Under the pieces are notes generated by a model. It ran no database searches, was not told the origin of the DNA, and saw only the letters and a program-made list of their open reading frames with translations. DNA of 34,705 bases. Origin: CAZPZZ01 sp964591245. Lineage in GTDB: Bacteria; Acidobacteriota; Vicinamibacteria; Vicinamibacterales; UBA8438. The translations under genes were made by a program, and so were the position numbers. Location of the stretch: contig CAZPZZ010000032.1 in NCBI GenBank assembly GCA_964591245.1, positions 1-34,705 of the forward strand. Reading direction: 5' to 3'. Positions 25,993-34,433 of this stretch are shown here, in pieces (within the stretch, counting starts at the first letter, position 1; each line of letters begins with the position of its first letter).

Positions 25993-27354
25993 TCAATCTT
26001 CACGAGACCGGACGAATAGATAGTAGACCGGCATCCCGGCCGCAATAAGGGCAAGGCCGGCGGTCGACGGTACGGGCTCCCGCCAAATCGAGTTCATGAC
26101 CATCGCGAGCGTCGCAACCAGAAACACGAAAGGCGCCAACGGATAGCCCCAGGCCCGGAACGGACGAGGCTCGGACGGGTCGCGCCACCGGAGCACGAAG
26201 AGTGCCCCGACGGCAACACCAGAAAAGAGCACCACCGCAAACGCGGTGTAATTCACCAACTGCTGAAACGTCCCGGTGAGCACAAGCACACACGCCCATA
26301 GACTCTGTGCCACGATCGCCGTCGCTGGCGTACGGAATCGCTTGTGTACGACCCCTGCAGCGGCCGGGAATTGACCATCCTGCGCCATCGCAAAATATAC
26401 GCGGGGCCCTGCGAACACCATCGCGCTGATACTCGCAGCGATCATGACCACAAAAGCCGCCGCAATGGGAACCGCTACCGCCGGACCAAACAATCGTTCA
26501 GCAGCAACATCGGAAACATATCCTCCGAGGGCGTCCGCCATGTCCCCGATCGACATCGCATGCAGAAAGAGCAAGTTCAGCAGGATGTAAATGGCAATAA
26601 CCACGATGGTTCCCAACCCCAACGCCAACGGCACGTTCCGACCAGGATCCCGCATCTCCTCTGCCAGGTAGGCAGCCGCATTCCATCCCGAGTAGGCGAA
26701 CATGACCGGCAACAGCGCAAGTAGCCAGCTCGATACCGCGACCGAACCCACCACACCCTCAGGCTGTACGCCCGCCTCACGCCCCAAGGTAAAGCCCAGG
26801 GCCACGAAGATCACGAGTAACGACACCTTGATACCCGCGAGAAGATTCTGCACGAATCGGCCAGGCCCGAGTCCAATGACATGCACCGCCGTGAGACCGG
26901 CAATGGCGGAAAGCGCAACGATTCGCTGTGGCGATAAACCCACCGTCAACGGACCAAGCGCCACGGTAGCAAGGGGCGTCGTATCGGCCGCGGCTGGTAG
27001 GAAACGGCCCAGGTAACCTGCCAAACCTACCGCACTTACTGCGATGGCTCCGCTGAATCCGGCTACGAATGAGGTCCAGCCCGTGAGAAAAGCGATGGCG
27101 GGCCCAAACGCCTCCCGCAAGTAGACATACTCACCACCAGCTCGTGGCCTCAGCGCGGCGAGTTCGGCGTAGGCCATCGCCCCAGCGAATGCTAGCGCTC
27201 CCCCCAGCACCCAGAGCAGTAGCATCCATCCCGGATGTGGAACAGCCGCGGCGACAATAGCCGGTACTAGAAAGATGCCGGAACCGATCACATTGGAAAC
27301 GACAATGGCCGCACCGTCGAGCGGTCCAAGACGACGCTCCAACCCCAGCCCCAC
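25993..27354 (-). CDS. APC-family amino acid permease
   Basis: 453 residues, very hydrophobic, with about 12 membrane segments as expected. The N-terminal GSGIF motif (VVSNVIGSGIFLVP, about 18-31) is the substrate-binding unwound helix of APC transporters. GWNAAAYLAEEMRDPGRNVP near 222-241 is the conserved loop after helix 6. The C-terminus ends in a short charged tail. It most resembles the L-amino-acid/APC group, a proton- or exchange-driven permease of the inner membrane; the substrate cannot be named. It follows the small lipoprotein gene by 9 bases. Confidence 0.9.
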   Translation of the reverse strand: MGLGLERRLGPLDGAAIVVSNVIGSGIFLVPAIVAAAVPHPGWMLLLWVLGGALAFAGAMAYAELAALRPRAGGEYVYLREAFGPAIAFLTGWTSFVAGFSGAIAVSAVGLAGYLGRFLPAAADTTPLATVALGPLTVGLSPQRIVALSAIAGLTAVHVIGLGPGRFVQNLLAGIKVSLLVIFVALGFTLGREAGVQPEGVVGSVAVSSWLLALLPVMFAYSGWNAAAYLAEEMRDPGRNVPLALGLGTIVVIAIYILLNLLFLHAMSIGDMADALGGYVSDVAAERLFGPAVAVPIAAAFVVMIAASISAMVFAGPRVYFAMAQDGQFPAAAGVVHKRFRTPATAIVAQSLWACVLVLTGTFQQLVNYTAFAVVLFSGVAVGALFVLRWRDPSEPRPFRAWGYPLAPFVFLVATLAMVMNSIWREPVPSTAGLALIAAGMPVYYLFVRSRED

Positions 27355-27363
27355 AGTTGTCCT

Positions 27364-27852
27364 CTACTGCGTAAGGAGTTGACGGGTAACATCCACCGAA
27401 TCCAGACGAATCCACTGGTCGCCCCGGTGTTTCACGAACAGATCCATCGTGACGTCTACAAAGTCACGGTGTTCTAGCATCTCGGTCCGCGACTGCTCTC
27501 CCGTATAGCCGCGACCAGACTCAAGACGTAGGAGCTCCGTAGCCCCCCCTGCCTCAAGCCCTTCCGTTCCCACGGCACGAACAAAGGCATTGCCCCACTC
27601 CTCCATCTCATTCTGCCGTCTGAAAACCGCGTTGAGTTGGAGATACTGCAGCGTCGCCGCAGTCGTATTTTCGATTCGGAAGGAAACAGTTGGCACGATC
27701 TTGTTCCGGCCGAGGTTATCCAATCCGGCGTCGAACCATCCACTAGACACTTGAGCCAGCCGTAACGATGCGGGTACGTCCAACGGAGGACTGCATGCGG
27801 ACAGACACAATGTCACCAACAAGACGCCACACCAGGATTTCAACATCGTCAT
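27364..27852 (-). CDS. Small lipoprotein, function unknown
   Basis: 162 residues from MTMLKSWCGVLL, where a lipobox LSAC puts the lipidated Cys at 20. The mature part is beta-rich, with VPTVSFRIENTTAATLQYLQ suggesting an immunoglobulin-like or FxLYD-type fold; this is a guess from pattern only. A GTG 36 bases further upstream (27888) is also open and lies directly after the anti-sigma stop, but it gives an unusually long pre-signal region. It is third in the row after the sigma and anti-sigma genes and may belong to the envelope response they control. Confidence 0.65.
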   Translation of the reverse strand: MTMLKSWCGVLLVTLCLSACSPPLDVPASLRLAQVSSGWFDAGLDNLGRNKIVPTVSFRIENTTAATLQYLQLNAVFRRQNEMEEWGNAFVRAVGTEGLEAGGATELLRLESGRGYTGEQSRTEMLEHRDFVDVTMDLFVKHRGDQWIRLDSVDVTRQLLTQ

Positions 27853-27890
27853 CACTAGCAAATTGTAATCTGACACCCCGGCTTTCACCG

Positions 27891-28649
27891 CTACCGAGAA
27901 ATCCGTCGCATATATTCAAGCAGCTGTTGCCTGGCCAGCGCCGCATCCTCCGGATCTACTTCTTCGAAGGTCCTTTCCATTTCGCTCAGGTCGGCCTGGC
28001 GTTGCGCCTCAAAGCGCTGTTCAACCTGACGAACCCGATCCAGCAGGACACGTGATTGCCGGCGCTCACTCTCGCGAATCAAATCCTGCACCCGGTGCAA
28101 CCACTCCGCCTCATCGACCACATCAACAGGTACCAAATGGATATCGAGCGGCGGCGTGTTTGAAAATGAGGCACCGATTGTTTCACCATTTGACCTCGCT
28201 ACACCGCCTATCAGGGAAGGATCGCTACGGCGTGACTCGGCCCCCTCCTCCCGCACCGGTCCTCCAACCGAAGAATCACCCCACCCTATGCGAACGACCA
28301 TCGAATCAGGTCCCAACTCGATCTGCGGCCTCGCGAGCGCAGCCATGATCCCCACAATAATTACCGCGGCCGCCGCAAATCCAAGGGCGGGCCGCCACCA
28401 ACCGACAATTCCCGCTGTGCTCGCAACCGTGGCGTCTTCATCGGAGATCATGCGAAATCCCAAAGCAACCTCCGGCGGAACCCACGACGCCAAGGTTCCA
28501 CGTACTTGCTGGAGCGACTGAATCTCCTCAGCACAACCGGAACACGCTCGCACGTGTTCTTCGATACGGCGCCGAGCCACGACATCAACCTCACCATAGA
28601 GATACTCGCCTAACTCGTCTGGTCCCAAGCACTGCTTCCGCTCAATCAT
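27891..28649 (-). CDS. Membrane-anchored zinc-finger anti-sigma factor
   Basis: 252 residues. The N-terminal anti-sigma domain has the ZAS motif HxxxCxxC with His32, Cys36 and Cys39. A single membrane span is at about 87-106 (PALGFAAAAVIIVGIMAAL). The outer part ends in a strongly charged coiled coil (about 190-250, with many Arg/Glu/Gln). The ATG overlaps the sigma-factor stop as ATGA, the standard arrangement for a cognate pair. It should hold the ECF sigma at the membrane until an envelope signal releases it. The coiled-coil sensor end is not one I recognise. Confidence 0.87.
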   Translation of the reverse strand: MIERKQCLGPDELGEYLYGEVDVVARRRIEEHVRACSGCAEEIQSLQQVRGTLASWVPPEVALGFRMISDEDATVASTAGIVGWWRPALGFAAAAVIIVGIMAALARPQIELGPDSMVVRIGWGDSSVGGPVREEGAESRRSDPSLIGGVARSNGETIGASFSNTPPLDIHLVPVDVVDEAEWLHRVQDLIRESERRQSRVLLDRVRQVEQRFEAQRQADLSEMERTFEEVDPEDAALARQQLLEYMRRISR

Positions 28650-29311
28650 TTGGCGCCGCTCCGAAGTGGGGCATCCACCGGCCCCCCCGGTGAAGAAGGG
28701 GAAACAGCCTCCCGACCAGCGACAGAACCCAGTCGGGCACTCATTGATCCGCTCTGCACACCGGTCCGTTTCAGTTCGCGCCGCAGAACAGTCAACCCTT
28801 GGTAGAGGCGGGTCTTGACCGTACTGAGAGGACAGCCCTGCAAGGTGGCAATCTCCTGAAAAGTCAGCCCATGATATTCCTTCAACACAATGGTCGTGCG
28901 TTGCTCCTCCGACAAAGATGACATTGCCTGAGTCATCAACCGTCCCAGGTCCAGACGTACTGAACGATCTTCGGCGCTCTCGATCGTATGCGCACGCGGA
29001 GATGTCTGTGTCTCCGCTTCAAGTGGGGTCAGGACACCCCCCCGCCGGTCGCGACGAATCCAATCACGGCAAAGATTTAGGGCGATCCGATATAACCAGG
29101 ATGAAAATTTCGCCTGGCGTTTGAAACTCTTGATACCTCGAAACGCACGTAGGAATGTTTCCTGACACACGTCGCGCGCGTCTTCCTCTCGCCCAATCAC
29201 GCGATACGCGAGTGCAAAAATAGGACGCTCCCATCGGATCACCAGTTGATTGAAACTATCTGGATCTCCAGTCGTGGCAAGAGTCACGAGTTCCTCATCA
29301 CTTCTTTTCAT
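28646..29311 (-). CDS. ECF-type RNA polymerase sigma factor
   Basis: 221 residues. Region 2 is at about 16-87 (DARDVCQETFLRAFRGI and FSSWLYRIALNLCRD) and region 4 at about 125-180 (LSEEQRTTIVLKEYHGLTFQEIA, then a helix-turn-helix with LSTVKTRLYQG). There is no region 3, as usual for ECF factors. The C-terminal 40 residues are a Ser/Gly-rich tail beyond region 4. It directs polymerase to a stress or envelope regulon and is kept inactive by the overlapping downstream anti-sigma factor. The upstream spacer 29312-29458 shows no clear ECF promoter by eye. Confidence 0.92.
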   Translation of the reverse strand: MKRSDEELVTLATTGDPDSFNQLVIRWERPIFALAYRVIGREEDARDVCQETFLRAFRGIKSFKRQAKFSSWLYRIALNLCRDWIRRDRRGGVLTPLEAETQTSPRAHTIESAEDRSVRLDLGRLMTQAMSSLSEEQRTTIVLKEYHGLTFQEIATLQGCPLSTVKTRLYQGLTVLRRELKRTGVQSGSMSARLGSVAGREAVSPSSPGGPVDAPLRSGAK

Positions 29312-29458
29312 ACCAACCTACCGTCGACCGGCGGCCTCCCCTCACAACGACCATACAGGTACAGACGTCACACGCACGAAAATAGTCGGCCGCCCATGAA
29401 GAAATCCTCACCGCAAAAAGCCGGCTGTTCGTGTGCACTTTGATGCTACCCTGAAACT

Positions 29459-30061
29459 GTGGTGCCCAAACGCTCGTCCGACAGCCCGATTGACGAGAGT
29501 TTTCTGACAACGGGCGAGGTACTGAGCTACCTCCAGGTCAATTTGCGCACCGTCTATCGACTCATCAAGGCAAAAAAGATCCCTGCCGTTCGGGTCGGCC
29601 GACAGTGGCGGTTTCGTAAGAGCGATATCGACGCATGGCTAGGACGTGAACAACCTCATTCCTTCCAGACAACCACCGCGCAGTTGGGAACTCCGGAAGG
29701 GCGCTCACGGGTGCTTGTGGTGGACGACGAACCCAGCATCCGCGATTTGCTGTCGCAAACGCTCACACTCGTTGAGTACGACGTCGACGTCGCCCCGGAT
29801 GGTGCTGAGGCCCTTGAGCGAATGAGATTGTTCAACTACGATTTGCTCATCACCGATCTGAGAATGCCGGGTATGGACGGCCTCACGTTCATCGCCGAAG
29901 CACGCCGGTTACATGCGAGCTTACCCGTCATCATCATTACCGGATTCTCGACCGAGGCTAGCGCGATCAAAGCAGTGAATTTGGGAGTTTCAGGGTATCT
30001 CACCAAACCGTTCAAGGTTCCCAAGGTCTTGGCCTTCGCGGCCAGGGCTCTCGGCGAATAG
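29459..30061 (+). CDS. Excisionase-type helix-turn-helix fused to a receiver domain
   Basis: 200 residues with an unusual order. The N-terminal MerR/excisionase-like DNA-binding domain (about 15-62) reads LTTGEVLSYLQVNLRTVYRLI, then IPAVRVGRQWRFRKSDIDAWL. A receiver domain (about 84-198) carries the acidic pair Asp89/Asp90, phospho-acceptor Asp133 (TDLRMPGMDG), Thr161 and Lys183, so it should be phosphorylatable. Most response regulators have the receiver first. The start is GTG, with a second GTG following; there is no Shine-Dalgarno sequence, and TACCCT 6 bases upstream could be a leaderless -10. It is divergent from the sigma gene, and no kinase gene is beside it. Confidence 0.82.
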   Translation: MVPKRSSDSPIDESFLTTGEVLSYLQVNLRTVYRLIKAKKIPAVRVGRQWRFRKSDIDAWLGREQPHSFQTTTAQLGTPEGRSRVLVVDDEPSIRDLLSQTLTLVEYDVDVAPDGAEALERMRLFNYDLLITDLRMPGMDGLTFIAEARRLHASLPVIIITGFSTEASAIKAVNLGVSGYLTKPFKVPKVLAFAARALGE

Positions 30062-30180
30062 CAACCGTCCATCGCGATAGAGTCAACGTCATCCGCAACC
30101 AGTAAACGCGCAGGAAATTCGACCGACAACCGGCACTCCGGAGATCCCCTGTTACCGCCTAGACCGACCGCCTGCAACCA

Positions 30181-32142
30181 ATGCTCCAGCTTTCGTCATT
30201 AACAAAAGCGTTTGGCGACCGCACCCTCTTCGACACCGTGTCGTGGAGAATCGACGCCGGTGAACGGGTCGGACTCTGCGGTGCAAACGGCGCTGGCAAG
30301 ACCACGTTCTTGCGCATGATCGCTGGACTGGACGAACCGGATTCCGGCTCAATCATCAAACGCAACGACCTCACAATCGGTTACCTCCCCCAAGACGGCT
30401 TGAGTCACTCGGGCCGTTCACTACTCGAAGAGACAAGCTCTGCCTTTGGACCACTCCTCAAGATCAAGGCGACCATGGAAGAGCTTGAGGAACAACTCGC
30501 TGACACCTCACGCGCGCGTGAGGACCAGGAAGACATTCTCGAACGTTACAGCGATTTGCAGCATCGGTTTCGAGACCAGGATGGCTACGCCATCGACCTG
30601 AAAGTCGCAGGAGTTCTCAACGGGCTCGGCTTCAGTCCCGACCAGTTCGATCAGCCCAGCGACACGTTTTCCGGTGGCTGGCAGATGCGAATCGCACTCG
30701 CCAAACTGATTCTGCAACAGCCTCATGTACTGCTCTTAGACGAACCGACGAATCACCTCGACCTCGAAGCACGGAACTGGCTCGAAGATTTTCTCGCCGG
30801 CTACCCCCACGCGCTGGTACTCGTCTCCCACGACCGCTACTTCATGGATCGGGTCGTGACGCGCATCGCCGAAGTAGAACTTCGAACACTGACACCCTAC
30901 GTGGGCAGCTACTCAGCGTATCTCGAAGCCCGGGAAACTCGCATTGCGGCACTCCGAGAACAGAAAAAGCGCCAAGATGAAGAAATCGCTCGGATGCAAC
31001 TCTTCATCGACAGGTTTCGCTACCAAGCGACCAAGGCAGCTCAGGTGCAAAGTCGCATCAAGATGCTCGCGAAAATCACACCGATCGAGGTCCCTGTAGC
31101 CAGGAAACGAGTCCATTTCTCGTTTCCGAGCTGTCGACGCAGCGGACGCGTCGCGCTCGAGCTTCAGGGGGTGCGTAAATGCTACGGCTCCACCGTCGTC
31201 CTTAAATCGGCCGACGTCCACATCGTACGGGGAGACCGGATTGCCATCGTTGGGCCCAACGGCGCCGGCAAGTCCACATTGATGCGCATGCTCTCAGGGG
31301 CAGAAGCTCCCGATGTTGGCTCACGGGTCGAGGGGCACCAACTCGTCGCGCAGTATTTCGCGCAGGACGAGGCCACGCGACTGGACCAGAACCTCACGGT
31401 CTACGACACGCTCGGGGCCGGCTCGCCCACCGACATGGTACCCGCCATTCGGAACATCCTGGGGGGATTCCTGTTTTCTGGTGATGACATTCAGAAACCC
31501 GTGCGGGTTCTCTCAGGGGGTGAACGCACCAGGCTCGCTGTGGCACGCATGCTCCTACATCCCTCCAACACACTTCTGCTCGACGAGCCTACAAATCACC
31601 TCGATATTGACTCCACGAACGTCCTGCTCGATGCCTTGAAGGACTTCGGCGGAACGCTCGTCTTTGTGTCTCACGATCGCTACTTTGTAGAGCAACTTGC
31701 CACCACGATCATCGAAGTCGGTAACGGAGAAGTCGTACCGTATCCAGGAACATACAAGGAGTTTCTGTGGAGCAAGACCGAGCGGGAACCACACCGCCCC
31801 CCCCCTTCACCGAAGGCCAGCGGAACAACGACCGCCACCGAACCGCCGGGACCTGCTAAAAAGGCGAAGCGGAAAAATAGCGTCGCAGACCGGGACGAGC
31901 AACGCCGCGTCGCACAAGAAGCACGGCGTCTGAAACGAGCAGACGCGGCGCGGCAGAAGCGCATCGGTGAGTTAGAGCAACGTATCGCCGAGCGGGAAGC
32001 CGAGATCAAGCGTATCGAAGAAACGATGTCAGCTGCCGGATTCTATGATGATCGCGAAGCAGCTCAACCCATCGTCGACCGCCATCAAGATTTAATGTGG
32101 GAAGTCGGTGACCTCATGAGCCAATGGGAGGCTTTGCAGTAG
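30181..32142 (+). CDS. ABC-F family ATPase (duplicated ATP-binding cassettes, Uup/EttA-like)
   Basis: 653 residues without membrane spans. Cassette 1 has Walker A GANGAGKT at 34-41, signature SGGWQMR and Walker B LLLDEPTNHLD. A charged linker helix follows (EQKKRQDEEIARMQLF). Cassette 2 has GPNGAGKST near 358-366, LSGGERTRLA and LLLDEPTNHLD. The C-terminus is a Lys/Glu-rich coiled coil (about 555-650), as in Uup-type members. ABC-F proteins act on the ribosome in translation or antibiotic protection; which subgroup applies here is not clear. There is no obvious Shine-Dalgarno sequence, and the upstream spacer 30062-30180 holds nothing I can identify. Confidence 0.93.
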   Translation: MLQLSSLTKAFGDRTLFDTVSWRIDAGERVGLCGANGAGKTTFLRMIAGLDEPDSGSIIKRNDLTIGYLPQDGLSHSGRSLLEETSSAFGPLLKIKATMEELEEQLADTSRAREDQEDILERYSDLQHRFRDQDGYAIDLKVAGVLNGLGFSPDQFDQPSDTFSGGWQMRIALAKLILQQPHVLLLDEPTNHLDLEARNWLEDFLAGYPHALVLVSHDRYFMDRVVTRIAEVELRTLTPYVGSYSAYLEARETRIAALREQKKRQDEEIARMQLFIDRFRYQATKAAQVQSRIKMLAKITPIEVPVARKRVHFSFPSCRRSGRVALELQGVRKCYGSTVVLKSADVHIVRGDRIAIVGPNGAGKSTLMRMLSGAEAPDVGSRVEGHQLVAQYFAQDEATRLDQNLTVYDTLGAGSPTDMVPAIRNILGGFLFSGDDIQKPVRVLSGGERTRLAVARMLLHPSNTLLLDEPTNHLDIDSTNVLLDALKDFGGTLVFVSHDRYFVEQLATTIIEVGNGEVVPYPGTYKEFLWSKTEREPHRPPPSPKASGTTTATEPPGPAKKAKRKNSVADRDEQRRVAQEARRLKRADAARQKRIGELEQRIAEREAEIKRIEETMSAAGFYDDREAAQPIVDRHQDLMWEVGDLMSQWEALQ

Positions 32143-32405
32143 TTCGACAGCGACGACGACCACAAGTAGCCGAAGCACGCTCCACGCACCTGTGAACTTC
32201 ACAGAAAGGCACCGCTGTCCACATCGCCGCAGGGAGAGACGACCTCCACGTCTGGACTCAAACAATCGGTCCGCGCGTCCTAAACCCGGCATCTAGACGA
32301 CCCAGAACTCGTGCCTTACACTTATGGCCTCGTGACCCCTGATTCATCAGCCTGCAGGACAGCCTCGAAGCAAAATCTGACGGCCACACAGAGGGACACC
32401 AGCGT

Positions 32406-32983
32406 ATGACCGCCGCGGCCTATCGCATCCTCAACGACATCATCGGCAAGGCGACGATGGCGAACCGGACCGGGGTCGATGTATTACAGGTCGCACGTCC
32501 TCTAGACCTTCAATTCGAACCGGTTTCCCTATCCCCGGTGGTCGATGACGCAATCGTGGCCGCCCTGAGACACCCGAGTCGTGTGAATACCACCATCGCA
32601 ACCGACTGGTTGACCGTGCTGCCAACCATGGAAACCAACCCGCTTCAGCTCCGTCAACTCCTAGGCAACCCACTCATCAATACCGTCGAAGCTTTCGACG
32701 AATTGGATCTCCGGTTGGCGATGTCAGACGGGAGGTCACCGACGACGGACCGGCTGTTCCGGCCAGGGTCATCCCGCGGATGTTCAGCCCGCTCTGCACG
32801 ACCACGTCACGCGGATCAAGATTGGGATTAGCCATCGTGCAAAAGACGGTGAACGCTCACGACAGCCATATCGAAGTCTGTCCGCCGGTCGGTGGCAGGG
32901 TACGATTCCCAGTGCAATTCCGTATTGCACGTCAGTTACCCGCGGGCGGTGGCAAGGACACGGCAAGGGGTGGGCATGGCTAA
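32406..32983 (+). pseudogene. Remnant of an NtrB-like histidine kinase (5' truncated and frameshifted)
   Basis: In one frame (from 32406) the end of a dimerisation domain and the start of an ATPase domain are readable: ILNDIIGKATMANRTGVDVL, QVARPLDLQFEPVSLSPVV, and an N-box-like LLGNPLINTVEAFDE. After about 32720-32740 the similarity continues in another frame: VTDDGPAVPARVIPRMFSPL (G1/F-box region), then GSRLGLAIVQKTVNAHDSHI (G2 box) down to 32983, which overlaps the next start codon. Key residues have also drifted: TTTSRGSRLGL instead of TTKxxGTGLGL. No phospho-His box or sensor is found upstream (32143-32405). Drift plus frameshift argues for a decayed gene rather than a sequencing error alone. 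Confidence 0.75.
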
Positions 32984-34379
32984 GGAACGCATCCTCGTGG
33001 CGGATGCCCAGGACTCACTCAGGCGCGGAATCGTCCGGGCGCTTAGCGAAACCGGACATGATGTCGAAGAAGTCGCCAACGGTAACGCCGCGATCGAGGA
33101 ACTGCACGCGGGCCAATTCGATGTCATCGTCTGCGACCTCAAGATGGCAGGAAGCGACGGCCTCGATGTACTCCGCACAACCAAGGCACTCCACCCCAAC
33201 ACCGCGGTCATCCTGATGACCGCGTTCGGTTCGATACAAACAGCAGTCGAAGCAATGCAAATGGGCGCATTCGACTACGTACAGAAGCCATTCGAAATTG
33301 AGGAGATGGAACTCAAGATCGACAAGGCTTTAGAGCACCGTCGACTGAAACACGAAATCGACTACCTCCGGCACACGCAACCAGACATTTATGATTTCGA
33401 CAGGATCGTCGGGGCTAGCGGAGCGCTGCAGCGAGTGCTAGACATCGTCCGTAAAGTCGCCAAGACGAACACGACGGTCCTCATTCGGGGAGAGACCGGT
33501 ACCGGTAAAGAACTTATCGCGGGCGCACTCCACCACAACTCATTGCGTGCAAACCGAAACCTCGTGCGTGTCAACTGCGCGGCACTGCAGGAGAACCTCC
33601 TCGAATCCGAGCTATTCGGTCACGAGAAGGGCGCCTTCACGGGAGCCGACCACCAGCGAATCGGCCGCTTCGAACAAGCCGACGGTGGCAGCCTCTTTCT
33701 CGACGAAGTCGGGGATATGAGCGCCAATACCCAGGCCAAGATTCTCAGAGTCCTGCAGGAGCAAGAATTCGAACGCCTCGGCGGTACCCGCGCCATTCGT
33801 GTAGATGTACGACTCATCGCGGCAAGCAACCGGAACCTTGCAGAGATGGTCTCAAGAGGCGAGTTTCGTGAAGACCTGTACTATCGACTCAACGTCATGA
33901 CTGTCACGATGCCTCCGCTTCGCGAACGCAAAGAGGACATCAGCGCACTTGCTCTGACCTTCCTTCGCCGCTTCTGCAGAGAACTCCAGAAGTCGGTCAC
34001 GAGGCTAGACAGTGGAGCCGAAAAATTACTCCAGCGCTACAACTGGCCTGGCAACATCCGTGAACTTGAAAATTCCATCGAGCGTGCAGTACTCCTAGCC
34101 GACGGTGAATTCATTACCAAAGACGATCTCAGGCTCGGCGAACTCTCAACCACCTCAGATGGGGCAGGTCCAACGAACGTCGTGAAGATCCCCCCCTCCG
34201 GCGTCGCTCTTGAAGAGATCGAGCGTCAGGCGGTGATCGAAGCCCTGACCATGTCAAACTGGATTCAGAAGGACGCGGCCGAACTGCTGTCGATCAGTCC
34301 TCGCGTCATGAACTACAAGATAAAGACGCTGGGCATCACACTGCCGCGTCAACGACGCACTCAGATTCGACAGCCCTAG
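32976..34379 (+). CDS. NtrC-family sigma-54-dependent response regulator
   Basis: 467 residues from MAKERILVAD, with AAGGGG 7 bases upstream. The receiver (1-120) has phospho-acceptor Asp54, Thr82 and Lys104, but the acidic pair is Asp10-Ala11 where Asp-Asp is usual. The central AAA+ domain has Walker A GETGTGKE at 172-179, the sigma-54 contact loop GAFTGA at 219-224 and GGSLFLDEVGD. The C-terminal Fis-type helix-turn-helix is at about 420-455 (QKDAAELLSISPRVMNYKIKTLGI). It activates sigma-54 promoters. The gene before it is a ruined histidine kinase, so the regulator is probably an orphan now. Confidence 0.94.
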   Translation: MAKERILVADAQDSLRRGIVRALSETGHDVEEVANGNAAIEELHAGQFDVIVCDLKMAGSDGLDVLRTTKALHPNTAVILMTAFGSIQTAVEAMQMGAFDYVQKPFEIEEMELKIDKALEHRRLKHEIDYLRHTQPDIYDFDRIVGASGALQRVLDIVRKVAKTNTTVLIRGETGTGKELIAGALHHNSLRANRNLVRVNCAALQENLLESELFGHEKGAFTGADHQRIGRFEQADGGSLFLDEVGDMSANTQAKILRVLQEQEFERLGGTRAIRVDVRLIAASNRNLAEMVSRGEFREDLYYRLNVMTVTMPPLRERKEDISALALTFLRRFCRELQKSVTRLDSGAEKLLQRYNWPGNIRELENSIERAVLLADGEFITKDDLRLGELSTTSDGAGPTNVVKIPPSGVALEEIERQAVIEALTMSNWIQKDAAELLSISPRVMNYKIKTLGITLPRQRRTQIRQP

Positions 34380-34433
34380 ACCGCCGCGGGCGTGGTTCCC
34401 AAGCCAAACGACGCACTCGTCAGATCGCCCTTC

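Noticed and set aside
32143..32405. Sensor or phospho-His part of the kinase remnant, or a tRNA, in this spacer
   Set aside because: The three plus-strand frames are interrupted and show no kinase motifs, and no cloverleaf is apparent.
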